Positions 43,668 to 54,476 of a stretch of DNA of 64,000 nt are shown here, piece by piece. How positions within the stretch are numbered: position 1 is the stretch's first letter; each line of letters opens with the position of its first letter. The position numbers were made by a program, and so were the translations under genes. The stretch is taken from the NCBI RefSeq assembly GCF_030445035.2, contig NC_080673.1, forward strand, positions 203,132,726 to 203,196,725, written 5' to 3'. The notes under the pieces are model-generated. The model was not told where the DNA came from, made no database searches, and saw only the letters and a program-made list of their open reading frames with translations. This stretch comes from Dasypus novemcinctus (Eukaryota > Chordata > Mammalia > Cingulata > Dasypodidae).

Positions 43668-46210
43668 TTTTTTTTTAATTATTTATTTATTTTTTTAAAT
43701 TACATTATGAAAAATATGAGGTCCCATTCAACCCCACCGCCCCCGCCCCCCACTCCCCCCACAGCAACACTCTCCCATCATCATGACACATCCATTGCAC
43801 CTGGTAAGTTCATCTTTGAGCATCACTGCACCCCATAGTCAATGGTCCACATCATAGCCCAGACTCTCTCACGTTCCATCCAGTGGGCCCTGGGGGGATC
43901 TATAATGTCCCGTAATTGTCTGTGAAGCACTATCCAGGACAACTCCAAGTCCCGAAAACGCCTCCACATCTCATCTCTTCCTCCCGTTCCCCACACCCAG
44001 CAGCCACCATGGCTACCGTTCCCACACCCATTCCACATTTTCTCTGTGGACATTGGATTGGTTGTGTCCATTGCACATCTATGTCAAGTGAGGGCTTAGA
44101 TTCCATATGGGTACTGGATGCACTCCTCCCGCTTCCAGTTGTAGACACTCTAGGCTCCATGTTGTGGTGGTTGACCTTCTTCAACTCCATGTTAGCTGAG
44201 TGGAGTAAGTCCAATAAATCAAAGTGTAGGAGCTGAAGTCTGTTGAGGCTCTGGGCCTGGGTGTCATATTATCAGTCCAGAGATTCAAATCCCCTACATA
44301 TATCTTAAACCCAGCACCGACTACAATTCCAATAAAGTAGCATGCAAGTCTTGTGAAAAGAGATCCCCTCTGAGTCCAATTCCATCACGCAGAAACACCA
44401 GCTCCAAAGAAGGGCTATCTGTCATGGCAGTGAACCCCTTCTGCCATGACCATAGAACCCGTGGGTCTCTTTATCCCTCAAAAGAACCAATACCTGGGGT
44501 TGTATCTACCTTATCTGTCTCTTAGACTCTGTTCAGTTGTACATAGGGGTATTCCTTCTGACAACCTCCAAACTCTTTTTTAGAGACTCACAGCCTTATA
44601 ATCTCATTTCTCCTTTCCATTTCCCCCTTACATTAGGTCAAACAGCTTCCCGAAGTCATGTTATTATATGTAGACAGGTATATTCTGCTGTTCCGCATTG
44701 AATCTTTAATTCAAGGTCATTTTCTAGTTGCTTCTTCAGCTGGTATGTGGTAGTGATCCCTCGGTGCCAGGGAGGCTCATCCCCGGGTGTCATGTCCCAC
44801 GCTGGGGGGAATGCATCGCATCTACACGCTGAGTTTGGCTGTGAGAGTGGCCACATTTGAGTAACATGCAGGCTGTCAGGAGGAAACCCCCAGGCACAAT
44901 GCTACTCTAGGCCTTGTTCTTATTGCAGGTGTATAGGCTCAAAAGTGTAACCATTAGTATCACGAGCCCATTGTTGGGCCCTCCTTCCTTCCTGGTTCTT
45001 GCCGTTGCACCTGGAGGATTGCCGCTGCTCTCCCAGGGCCCACACAGTGACTCCCCGGCCAGGAGCCCAGTACCCCCCCAGCTGTTGTTTTTGTTTCCAC
45101 TATGAGTATCTATAGACATTACCATATACCCTGGGCATATGTCCTGTATAACTCCCTGTCAACCATATATATCCTGTCAATAACATCCCATATCAGTATT
45201 CCTCTGCTGCCATTGTTGAACCACTCTGTGATCCAAAACTTCCCGTAAAGTGAATCCCAACATAATGTCAGCTTCAGAAGAGTCTTAGATCACTTAAATT
45301 CATATATACAATATACAGTATTTCCCCTGATCCACCATAAAACCTTTTCCCTTGCACAGCAATAATCTTTTAACTTATTCATATCATATTTCCTGAAACT
45401 GATGTACAGATTCCAACACTATAGTTTTCAAACAAGGTGACATTTGTGCTTACTATGTGGTCCATATTTTAGGCTGTACAGTTTTCTAAATTTTTTTGTT
45501 ATCCTATGTTTTGTCTTACGGTTTTCATTATTAGTCTGTCGTCCCCTATATGTTTTTGGTGTAATATTAGCTGTTTTATATTCATCCTCGTGTACTCTCA
45601 CATAACTCCTCTTTTGCCCCCTTATTTACCTTTGTTCCATCCATTCCACATCCATTTTCCCCTCCCCTTAGGGCCCACAACGCCTGCCAATCTAATACCC
45701 TGGGAGCCGTCCTTTCTCACGAGAGATACAGTTCTCTCTATTCGACGGCATTAGTCTTCCCCAGGATATGGGTCCACCCCACCCAATGGTAGAACCCACC
45801 TTGGCAAAATGAGCCTTCAGCTATTCCCTCCGGAGTCCGTCACACATCAGACCATACCCCCTGAGCGTCCTAACCAGGTAACCCTCCTACTTATACTTTG
45901 ATACGTTTTACTCAACATTTAGTTCTCAACGAACTTCTGGCATTCTCCCATATTCGTATGTTGCCCCTCCCTCCCACCTATTTCTTGGACAATATTACCC
46001 CTCTTCCCATCCCCAGCCCCCCTGAAACCCAGAAAACCCCACCCGAAGGTAACCCCTTGCCCCCATTTTGTCCCTTCTTTGTGCTCATACTTACCGCCAG
46101 CTCATCACAGATTCCACCCCTGCAGACATTAACTCACATCCTTCCTCCACCCCCCGATTTCCTGTAAGCCACTTTTCCAGACTCTAGCTCTCTGAGGCAG
46201 TTAACTTATT
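43668..46210 (-). other. L1 3' UTR, about 2.5 kb
   Basis: Follows the ORF2 stop (TGA at 46213-46211) and ends in the A-rich tail. Much longer than the roughly 0.5-kb 3' UTR of human L1. No frame over about 106 codons. Contains a G-rich tract on the L1 sense strand near its end (43731-43763). No internal junctions or foreign repeats were seen, so the length appears native to this L1 lineage. Confidence 0.75.
43731..43763 (-). other. G-quadruplex-type tract in L1 3' UTR
   Basis: The plus strand has runs cccc, ccccc, cccccc and cccccc separated by one to four bases, so the L1 sense strand has at least four runs of four or more G. A G-rich polypurine tract is a known, conserved feature of mammalian L1 3' UTRs. 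Confidence 0.7.
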
Positions 46211-49200
46211 TCATATCATTGAGGTCATATAGTATTTGTCCTTCAATGCCTGGGTTGCTTCACTCAACATAAGATTCTCTAGGTTCATCCATGTTATCAC
46301 GTGCGATTGTAGTGTATTGGTTCTTACAGCTGAGTAGTATTCCATTGTGTGTATATACCACATTTTATTGATCCACTCATCTGTTGATGGACATTTGGAT
46401 TGATTCCAACTTTTGGCGATAGTGAACAATGCTGCTATGAACATTGGTGTACATATATCGGTTTGTGTCCTTGTTTTCAGATCTGATGGGTATATACCCA
46501 GCAGTGGTATTGCTGGGTCATATGGCAAATCTGTGGATAATTTTTTGAGAAACCGCCAAACTGTCCTCCAGAATGGTTGGATCCTTCTGCATTCCCACCA
46601 GCAGTGGATGAGTGTTCCCCTTTCTTCACATCCTCTCCAGCATTTGTATTCTACTGTTTTTTTCATGGCTGCCAATCTTATGGGAGTAAGATGGTATCTC
46701 ATTGTAGTTTTGATTTGCATTTCCCTGATAGCTAGAGATTTGGAGCATTTTTTCATGTGCTTTTTAGCCATTTGTATTTCTTCTTTGGAGAAGTGTCTGT
46801 TTAAGTCTTTTTCCCATTTTTTAAATGGGTTGTTTATCTTTTTGTTTTCAAGATATATGAGTTCTTTATATATGCAAGTTATAAGTCTCTTATCAGATAT
46901 ATGGTTGCCAAATATTTTCTCCCATTGTGTGGGTTCCCTTTTTACTTTCTTGACAAACTCCTTTGAGGTGCAGAAGGCTTTAATTCTGAGGTAGTCCCAT
47001 TTATCTATTTGTTCTTTTGCTGCTCGTGCTTTTGGTGTGATATTCATGAAGCCATTTCCTATTACAAGGTCCTGTAGATGTTTCCCTACACTGCTTTCTA
47101 AGGTCTTTATGGTCTTGGCTCTTATATTTAGGTCTTTGATCCATCTTGAGTTGATCTTTGTATAAGGTGTGAGATGGTAATCCTCTTTCATTCTTCTACA
47201 TATGACTATCCAGTTCTTCAGGCACCATTTGTTGAATAGGCCATTCTCTCCCAGTTGAGAGGGTTTGGTGGCTTTATCGAATATTATATGGCTATATACA
47301 TGAGGTTCTATATCTGAACTTTCAATTCGATTCCATTGGTCTGTGTGTCTCTCCTTATGCCAGTACCATGCTGTTTTCACTACTGTAGCTTTGTAGTATG
47401 TTTTGAAGTCAGGAAGTGTGATTCCTCCTATTTCGTTTTTCTTTTTCAATATGTCTTTGGCTATTCGGGGCCTCTTTCTATTCCAAATAAATTTCATAGT
47501 TAGTTTTTCTAGTTCCTTAAAGAAGGCTGTGTTGATTTTTATTGGGATTGCATTGAATGTGTAGATCAGTTTTGGTAGGATAGACATCTTAATAATATTC
47601 AGTCTTCCTATCCATGAACAGGGAATATTCTTCCATTTATTTAGGTCTTCTTTGATTTCCTTGAACAATCTTGTATAGTTCTCGATGTATAAGTTTTTTA
47701 CCTCTTTAGTTAAATTTATTCCTAAGTATTTGATTTTTTAATTTACTATTGTGAATGGTATTTGTTTCTTGATTTCCTCCTGATCTTGCTCATTATTGGT
47801 GTACAGAAATGCTACTGATTTTTGCGCATTGATCTTATAACCTGCGACTTTGCTAAACTCATTTATGAGTTCTAGGAGCTTTGTTGTAGATCTCTCAGGG
47901 TTTTCTATATATAGGATCATGTAATCTGCAAATAATGAAATTTTGACTTCTTCCCTTCCAATTTGAATGCCTTTTATATCTGGTTCTTGTCTCAGTGCTC
48001 GGGCAAGTACTTCCAAGACAATGTTAAATAGGAGCGGAGGCAATGGGCATCCTTGTCTTGTTCCTGAGTTTAGAGGGAAGGATTTCAGGATTTCGCCATT
48101 GTAAACAATGTTGGCTTTCGGTTTTTCACATATACTCTTTATCATGTTCAGAAAGTTTCCTTGCATTCCGATCTTTTGGAGTGTTTTTATCAGGAAGTGG
48201 TGCTGTATTTTGTCAAATGCCTTTTCTGCATCTATAGATATAATCATGTGGTTTTTTTCTCTCAATCTGTTTATATGGTGTATTACATTGATTGATTTTC
48301 TTATGTTGAACCATCCTTGCATACCTGGAATAAATCCCACTTGGTCATGGTGTATAATTTGTTTAATGTGTTGTTGAATACGATTAGCAAGTATTTTGTT
48401 AAGTATTTTTGCATCTAGGTTCATTAGAGAAATTGGTCTGTAATTTTCCTTTCTTGTGGTGTCTTTGTTTGGCTTTGGTACTAGGGTAATGTTGGCATCA
48501 TAGAAGGAATTAGGCAGTGTTCCTTCTGTTTCGATTTTTTGGAATAGTTTCAACAGGATTGGTGTTAGTTCTTTCCGGAATGTTTTGTAGAATTCACCTG
48601 TGAAGCCGTCTGGCCCTGGGCTCTTCTTAGTTGGGAGATTTTTAATGACTGATTCTATCTCTTTGCTTGTGATTGATTTGTTAAGATCATCAATTTCTTC
48701 TTTCGTCAGTATGGGCTGCTTATGAGTTTCTAGGAATTTGTCCATTTCCTCTAAATTGTCATTTTTGTTGGAATATAGTTTTTCAAAGTATCCTCTTATG
48801 GTAGTCTTTATTTCTGTGGGGTCAGTGGTGATATCACCTTTCTCATTTCTTATTTTGTGTATTTGCATCTTTTCTCTTTTTTTCTTTGTTAGTCTTGCTA
48901 AAGGTTTGTCAATTTTGTTGATCTTCTCAAAAAACCAGCTCTTGGTCTTGTTTATTTTTTCAAGTGCTTTCTTATTTTCTATTTCATTTAGTTCTGCTCT
49001 TATCTTTGTTATTTCCTTCCTTCCTTCTTCCTGTTGGGTTACTTTGTTGTTGTTTTTCTAATTCCGTCAAAAGTGCAGTTAGTTCTCCAATTTTTGCTCC
49101 TTCTTCTTTTTTGATATATGAATTTATGACTAAAAATTTCCCTCTCAGTACCGCTTTTGCTGCATCCCATAAATTTTGTTATGTTGTGTTATCATTATCA

Positions 49201-50030
49201 TTTGTTTCAAGGTAGTCATTGATTTCTTTTGAGATTTCCTCTTTGACCCACTGTTTTTCTAAGAGTGTGCTGTTTAATTTCCAAATTGTCATGTGGAGTC
49301 TGGGTCTCTGTCCCTTGCAAATTTCCAGCTTCACTCCACTGTGGTCAGAGATATTGTTTTGTATGATTTCGATCTTTCTGAATTCATTAAGCCTTTCTTT
49401 GTGGCCTTGCATATGGTCAATTTTGGAGAATGTTCCATGTGCGCTTGAGAAAAATGTATATCCTGCTGTTTTTGGGTGTAATGATCTATATATGTCTATT
49501 AGATCCAGCTCTTCTAATATACTGTTCAAATGTTTTGTTTCTTTAGTGATTCTCTTTTGAGATGTTCTGTCCAGAGTTGATAGTGGTGTATTAAAGTCCC
49601 CCACTATAATTGTAGATGCATCTATTCTTTCACTTAGTTTTTCCAGCATTTGCCTCACATATTTAGAGGCGCCCTTGTTAGGAGCATAAATATTTATGAT
49701 TGTTCGATCTTCTTGACAGATTGTCCCTTTCACTAAAATATAGTATCCTTCTTTGTCTCTCACAATTGTTTCGCATTTAAAGTCTATTTTGTCTGATATT
49801 AATATAGCTACTCCTGCCTTTTTTTGGTTGTTGTTTGCTTGTATGATTGTTTTCCAGCCATTCACTTTCAACCTCCATGAGTCTCTGGGTCTAAGATGTG
49901 TCTCTTGTAGGCAGCATATAGATGGGTCGTATTTCCTTATCCAGTGTCCCAGTCTGAATCTTTTGATAGGTGAGTTTAGTCCGTTGACATTCAGTGTTAT
50001 TACGTTTAGAGAGTTATTTATGGTAGCCAT
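46211..50030 (-). pseudogene. L1 ORF2 (endonuclease-reverse transcriptase), disabled
   Basis: Start chosen at the Met (50030) of MATINNSLNV, just before the NVNGLN endonuclease motif. Domains in order: endonuclease, residues 1-240, with NVNGLN, QETHL, GDFNT and SDHS catalytic motifs all present; reverse transcriptase, about 480-770; Cys-rich C-terminus with [18 protein letters not shown]. Reconstructed length of about 1270 codons is normal for L1. Breaks: TAA at 49181-49179 (codon 284); one extra GGAA unit in a GGAA repeat at about 49014-49030, shifting frame; second Asp of the FADD-type active site is Tyr (FADY, codon at 47923-47921); TAA at 47740-47738. The product nicks DNA and reverse-transcribes L1 RNA; this copy cannot. 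The surviving pieces (1-283 and 47668-46211) are long and little decayed. Confidence 0.93.
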
Positions 50031-50110
50031 ATTTTGGTTGGATTTGTGTTTGTTATATTTTGTTTGTATTATTTTATTTTCCCCTTCTATTTTTGTCTTT
50101 CTTGTTGCTT

Positions 50111-51067
50111 TTACACTCTCCTCCATCTCTGACTGTCCTGTTTTTTCCTTTCTTCCTGCAGAACTCCCTTAAGAATTTCTTGAAGAGGAGGTTTCTTGTT
50201 GATATACTCTTTCAGTTTCTGTTTATCTGTGAATATTTTGAACTCTCCATCATTTTTGAATGCTAGTTTAGCTGGATAGAGTATTCTTGGTTGGAGATTT
50301 TTTTCCTTTAGTACCTTGACTATATCATACCACTGCCTTCTTGCCTCCATCGTTTCAGATGAGAAATCAGCACTTAATCTTATGGAGTTTCCCTTGTATG
50401 TGATGGTTTTCTTTTCTCTTGCTGCTTTTAGAATTTTTTCTTTGTCTTGAGCATTGGATAATTTGACAAGTATATGTCTTGGGGTGGGCCTGTTGGGGTT
50501 TATGACCAGTGGAGTGCGCTGTGCTTCTTGGATATGTACATCTGTCTCTTTCAGTAGATTTGGGAAGTTTTCATTCATTATTTCCTGCAACACTCCTTCT
50601 GACCCCTTTCCCTTCTCTTCTCCTTCTGGAGTGCCTATAATATGTATGTTTGAGCGTTTTGCGTTATCATTCAGGTCCCTAAGTCCTATCTGGATTTTTT
50701 CTACCTTTTTATTGACCACTTCTACTATCTGTTTGATTTCCAATGCACTGTCTTCCACATCACTAATTCTCTGCTCTGCCTCTTCTAGTCTGCTGACATT
50801 TGCTGCAAGTGTATTTTTGATTTCTTGAATTGTGGTGTTCATTTCCATCATATCTGTTATTTTTTTGCGCATGTCTGCAATTTCCCCTCCAAGTGTTGTC
50901 TTCATGCTGTTAACCTCTTTCATTACTTCATCAAATTTGTCGGTGATAAATGTTCTGAGATCTTTCATTGCTTGTGCGAACTCCTGCCCCCCTTCCTGAT
51001 TGGATTCAGCCATGTTTTCCTGATTACTGGTTTGGTTTGTAGATTTTTGTTGCTGTCTTGTCAACAT
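50111..51067 (-). CDS. L1 ORF1 RNA-binding protein, intact, 318 aa
   Basis: Uninterrupted from ATG (51067) to stop. ORF1p is the trimeric RNA chaperone that coats L1 RNA in cytoplasmic particles. Visible architecture: a variable N-terminus rich in Q, N and E (1-30); a heptad coiled coil (about 35-125, with many L, I, V, M spaced 3-4 apart, e.g. ISDVEDSALEIKQIVEVVNK); an RRM-like domain (about 130-225) opening at RSNIHIIGTPEGEE; a C-terminal domain (about 230-300) with PRHILVKLS, TYKGNSIRLSADFSSET and LQPRILYPAKL; and a basic tail. Length is close to human ORF1p (338). The ATG follows the 5' UTR without a closer upstream Met in frame. The 80-base spacer before ORF2 is typical. It could still be expressed if the 5' UTR promoter is active, but with ORF2 dead it could act only in trans. 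Confidence 0.93.
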   Translation of the reverse strand: MLTRQQQKSTNQTSNQENMAESNQEGGQEFAQAMKDLRTFITDKFDEVMKEVNSMKTTLGGEIADMRKKITDMMEMNTTIQEIKNTLAANVSRLEEAEQRISDVEDSALEIKQIVEVVNKKVEKIQIGLRDLNDNAKRSNIHIIGTPEGEEKGKGSEGVLQEIMNENFPNLLKETDVHIQEAQRTPLVINPNRPTPRHILVKLSNAQDKEKILKAAREKKTITYKGNSIRLSADFSSETMEARRQWYDIVKVLKEKNLQPRILYPAKLAFKNDGEFKIFTDKQKLKEYINKKPPLQEILKGVLQEERKKQDSQRWRRV

Positions 51068-51776
51068 TTTTTCTTGATGGGTTTAATCAGTTCCTTAGCT
51101 TCTTTGTCTAGTCTTGGAGATTAATTAGCTGTTGTTTTTGCGTAAGTGTTATATCTTCTCTTTGTCACTTTGTTCTTCTTATTCCAATTTCTTATTGCTA
51201 GTTAAGCTCACTTTAAAGGAAAGTATTAGTGCTGGGGAAAGGCAATTGTGTAAGGGAGGAAAAAGTGTGAAGTAGTATTGGTGATATATGTTAACAAAGC
51301 AACAATATGAGTTCTGGGAGGATGGAGGTTAGATCATGTAAATTGTGTAGAGTTATCATAGTAGGAAAGTACCTATAATGAGGTAGACGACTGAATATGG
51401 GAGGAATGTGGTACGTACTAAGAGGCTATTGTTTTCGTGAGAGAGGGAAAGAGAAAAGAAAGGTAATAGTTTCAGGGACGAATACCAGATGGAAAACTAA
51501 ACAAAGGTATTAGAAATTAAGAGTTAGACAGTTTGTGGATCAAAGAAAGGGAGATGGAATATAGGAGAGATAGCAGATGGTGGAGGATATCAAGTTGTAG
51601 GGGAAAGGGGATATTGTAGATAGGTTAAATCTATTCACAGAGAAATGAGGCAGTGGAGGGTGAGGAAACCCAGCAAATGTGAGGTATTTCCTGTAGGACC
51701 TATTACACTGTTAAGATAAAATAGTATAAGAAGAATAATGGGGACAGGAAAGAGAGGATTAAAAAAAAAAACAACA

Positions 51777-52140
51777 GGGAAACGGACTTTGGCCCAGTGG
51801 TTAGGGTGTCCGTCTACCATATGGGAGGTCCGCGGTTCAAACCCCGGGCCTCCTTGACCCGTGTGGAGCTGGCCATGCGCAGCGCTGACGCGCGCAAGGA
51901 GTGCCGTGCCACGCAAGGGTGTCCCCCGCGTGGGGGAGCCCCACGCGCAAGGAGTGCGCCCGTGAGGAAAGCCGCCCAGCGTGAAAAGAAAGAGCAGCCT
52001 GCCCAGGAATGGCGCCGCCCACATTTCCCGTGCCGCTGACGACAACAGAAGCGGACAGAGAAACAAGACGCAGCAAACAGACACCAAGAACAGACAACCA
52101 GGGGAGGGGGGGAAATTAAATAAATAAATAAATCTTAAAA
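51777..52140 (+). mobile_element. DAS-type SINE inside the L1 5' UTR
   Basis: 'gggaaacggactttggccca gtggttagggtgtccgtcta' carries the A-box region and 'cgcggttcaaaccccgggcc' the B box; A/T tail (aaataaataaataaatctta). Opposite in orientation to the L1. Inserted into a tract of A with acaacag, repeated after it. It shares a head variant (cggactttggcccagtggtt) with the SINE at 55814-56187. Either inserted after the L1 landed or is carried by this L1 subfamily. Confidence 0.9.
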
Positions 52141-52224
52141 AAAAAAAACAAAAAAAAAAAACAACAACAAAAATAAAATAAAAAAACAAAAAACAAAAAA
52201 ACAAAGAACGGAAACCCCGCCGCC

Positions 52225-52795
52225 AGGCTCGGCTGGGCTCAGCTGGGCTCGGCTGGGCTCCGGTCCCCCCGCCCGCCGCGGCGCGGCTGGGCTCGGCCAA
52301 GCTCGTCTGAGCTCGGGTCCCCCGCCCGTCGCGGCTCGGCTGGGCTCGGCTTTCCCCGCCCGCCGCGGCGCGGCTGGGCTCGGCCAAGCTCGTCTGAGCT
52401 CGGCTGCCTCGCCCGCCGCGGCTCGGCTGGGCTCGGCTGGGCCCGGCTGGGCTCGGCTTCCCTGCCCGCCACCTGCCGCGGCGCAGCGCGACTCGGCTCT
52501 CCCACTCGCCGCCCTCCACGGTGCGGCTGGGATCGACTGCGCTCGGCTGGGCTCGGCCCCCTCGCCCTCCGCGGCTCAGCTGGGCTCGGCTGGGCTCGGC
52601 TCTCCCGCCCGCCGCCCGCCGCGGTGTGGCTAGGCTCGGCTGGGCTCGGCTCCCTTGCCCGCCGCCCGCCGCGGCACAGCGCGACTCGGCTCCTGCCCGC
52701 CGCCCACCGCGGCGTGGCTCGGATCCCCCGCCCGCTGCCCACCGCGGCCCAGCTAGGCTACCCTGGCCGCCGCCCGCCGGGGCTCGGCACGGTGC
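52225..52795 (-). repeat. GC-rich tandem array in the L1 5' UTR
   Basis: Degenerate minisatellite built from ggctcggctgggctcggc-like units broken by cgcccgccgcggcg blocks. A higher-order period of 87 bp is visible: the block gcccgccgcggcgcggctgg, followed in each case by gctcggccaagctcgtctga, starts at 52271 and again at 52358. Dense in CpG. Long frames through it read repeats such as SSDELGRAQPRRGGRG and are not genes. Confidence 0.85.
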
Positions 52796-53017
52796 TAGCT
52801 GCCTCGGCTCTGCCTACCGAAGGAGGGAATCCTCCACACGTAGCTGGGATCTCCGTGTATATTTCACAGACGGATCCTCTCTGTTACCTTCCCTCCAAAT
52901 CGATGTCCAAACACCTTGGGACCAGGAAAAATCCTGAAACAGCCCGGTCCCAAAGAGTCTCCAACGCCTCCCAGCCGATTCCCTCCAGGAGCTAGTAACC
53001 GGGAAGTTCACTCAGCC

Positions 53018-53025
53018 GCCATCTT
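53018..53025 (-). promoter_or_regulatory. YY1-type site at the L1 5' end
   Basis: Sense strand reads GCAAGATGGCGGCTGAG about 22-30 bases from the element's 5' boundary. This matches the CAAGATGGC core used by YY1 to position L1 transcription initiation in human. Similar cores mark the 5' ends of the two older L1s (60314-60321 and 61782-61789). Confidence 0.75.
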
Positions 53026-53047
53026 GCCTCCTCTCCATCCTAATTAT

Positions 53048-53066
53048 TCCACTTCCCTGTAGTTTT
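53048..53066. repeat. Right target-site duplication of the young L1
   Basis: TCCACTTCCCTGTAGTTTT, identical to 43649-43667. It continues into gatttgcatttcccta, the old L1 sequence that originally followed the SINE. Confidence 0.93.
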
Positions 53067-54476
53067 GATTTGCATTTCCCTATCATTAGTGATGTTGACC
53101 GTTTTTACATGTGTTGTTTTGCCATTTCTGTTTGTTATTTGGACAAATGTGTATTAAGTCTTTTGCTCATTTTTAAATTTGATTGTTTGTCTTTATTGTT
53201 GAGTTGTAACATGTCTTTATATATCCTGGATACTAAACCCTTATCAGATGTGTGATTTCCAGATATTTTTCTCCCATTGAGTCGGCTGCCTTTTACCCTT
53301 TTAACAAAGTCCTTTGAGGTGCAAAAGTGTTTAATTTTGAGGAGGTCCCATGGATCTGTTTTTTCCTTTATTGTATGTGCTTGGGTGTAAGGTCAAAGAA
53401 ATCACCGCTTACTGCAAGGTCTTGAAGATGTTTCTCTACATTTTCTTCTAGTAGTTTTTTTGGTCTTGGCTTTTATATTTAAGTCTTTAATCGATTTTGA
53501 GTTGATTCTTTTATAGAGAGTGAGATAGGGTCCTCTTTCATTCTTTTGGTTATAGCTATCTAGTTCTTCCTGCACCATTTGTTGAAGAGACTGTTCTGTC
53601 CTGTTAACATGGACTTGGTAGGTTTGTTAGAAACCATTTGACCATAGAGGTGAAGGTTTATTTCTGGAATCTCGAGTCTATTCCACTGATTGATGTATCT
53701 CTGTTTATGCCATTACCATGCTCTTTTGGCCACTGTAGCTTTGTAATATGTTTCAAGGTCAGACTGAAGTTCCTCCCATGTTGCTCTTCTAATGATTTTG
53801 TTTATTTGGGTGCAATTTCCCTTCCAAATGAATGAATTTGCCTTTTCCAATTCTGTAAAGTAGGCTGTTGGAATTTTGATTGGTATTGTATTGAATCTAT
53901 AAATCAGTTTGCGTAAGATTGACATCTTCATGATACTTATTCTTCCAATCCATGAACATGGAATGTCTTCCCATTTCTTTAGGTCTTTTAAATTTTCTTT
54001 TAGCATTGTTTTGCAGTTTTCAGCATATTAGTCCTGTACTTCTTTGGTTAAATTAATTTCTAGGTCTTTGAGTCTTTTTGTTGCTATTGTAAATGGAATT
54101 TTTCCCCTGATTTCCTCCTTAGATTTTGCAGTAGTAGCATACAAAAACACAATTGATTCTTGCATGTTGATCTTGTATCCTTCCACTTTGCTGAACTCAT
54201 TTCTTAGCTCAAGTGGATTTGTTGTGGATACTTCAGAATATTCTAAGTACAGGATCCTGTCATCTGCAAATAGTGGGAGTTTTACTTTCTGTTTTCCTAT
54301 TTGGATGTCTCTAATTTCTTTTTTTCTTGTTTAATTGCCCTAGCTAGAACTTCTAGTACCATATTGAGTAACAGTGGTGACAGTGGGCATCCTTGTCGTG
54401 TTCCTGATCTTAGAGGGAAAGCTTTCAACCTTTCCCCATTGAGTACAGTGTTGGCTGTGGGTTTTTCATCTATGCC

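Larger units (their letters stand above)
43668..53047 (-). mobile_element. Young full-length L1 LINE
   Basis: A complete element in L1 order on the minus strand: 5' UTR (53047-51068), ORF1 (51067-50111), 80-base inter-ORF spacer, ORF2 (50030-46211), 3' UTR (46210-43668) and an antisense A-rich tail (T run with attatttatttatttt). Flanked by a 19-bp target duplication. The plus-strand target reads TTTT/GA at the nick, a common variant of the L1 endonuclease site. About 9.4 kb, or about 9.0 kb without the SINE in its 5' UTR. ORF1 intact, ORF2 dead. Lower divergence and clean ends mark it as much younger than the surrounding L1. Confidence 0.93.
51068..53047 (-). promoter_or_regulatory. L1 5' UTR / internal promoter
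   Basis: About 1.98 kb including a SINE (51777-52140). In sense order: 5' end with a YY1-type AAGATGGC about 25 bases in; about 200 bases of mixed sequence; a CpG-dense tandem array (52795-52225); an A-rich stretch (52210-52141); SINE; then AT-richer sequence up to ORF1. L1 5' UTRs carry an internal RNA polymerase II promoter; the YY1 site and CpG density fit this. A 294-codon sense frame (52519-51635) reads from the array through the SINE. Confidence 0.8.

Noticed and set aside
52239-52742. 167-codon frame rich in AEPSRAQPS repeats
   Set aside because: Direct translation of the tandem array in the L1 5' UTR; not a gene.
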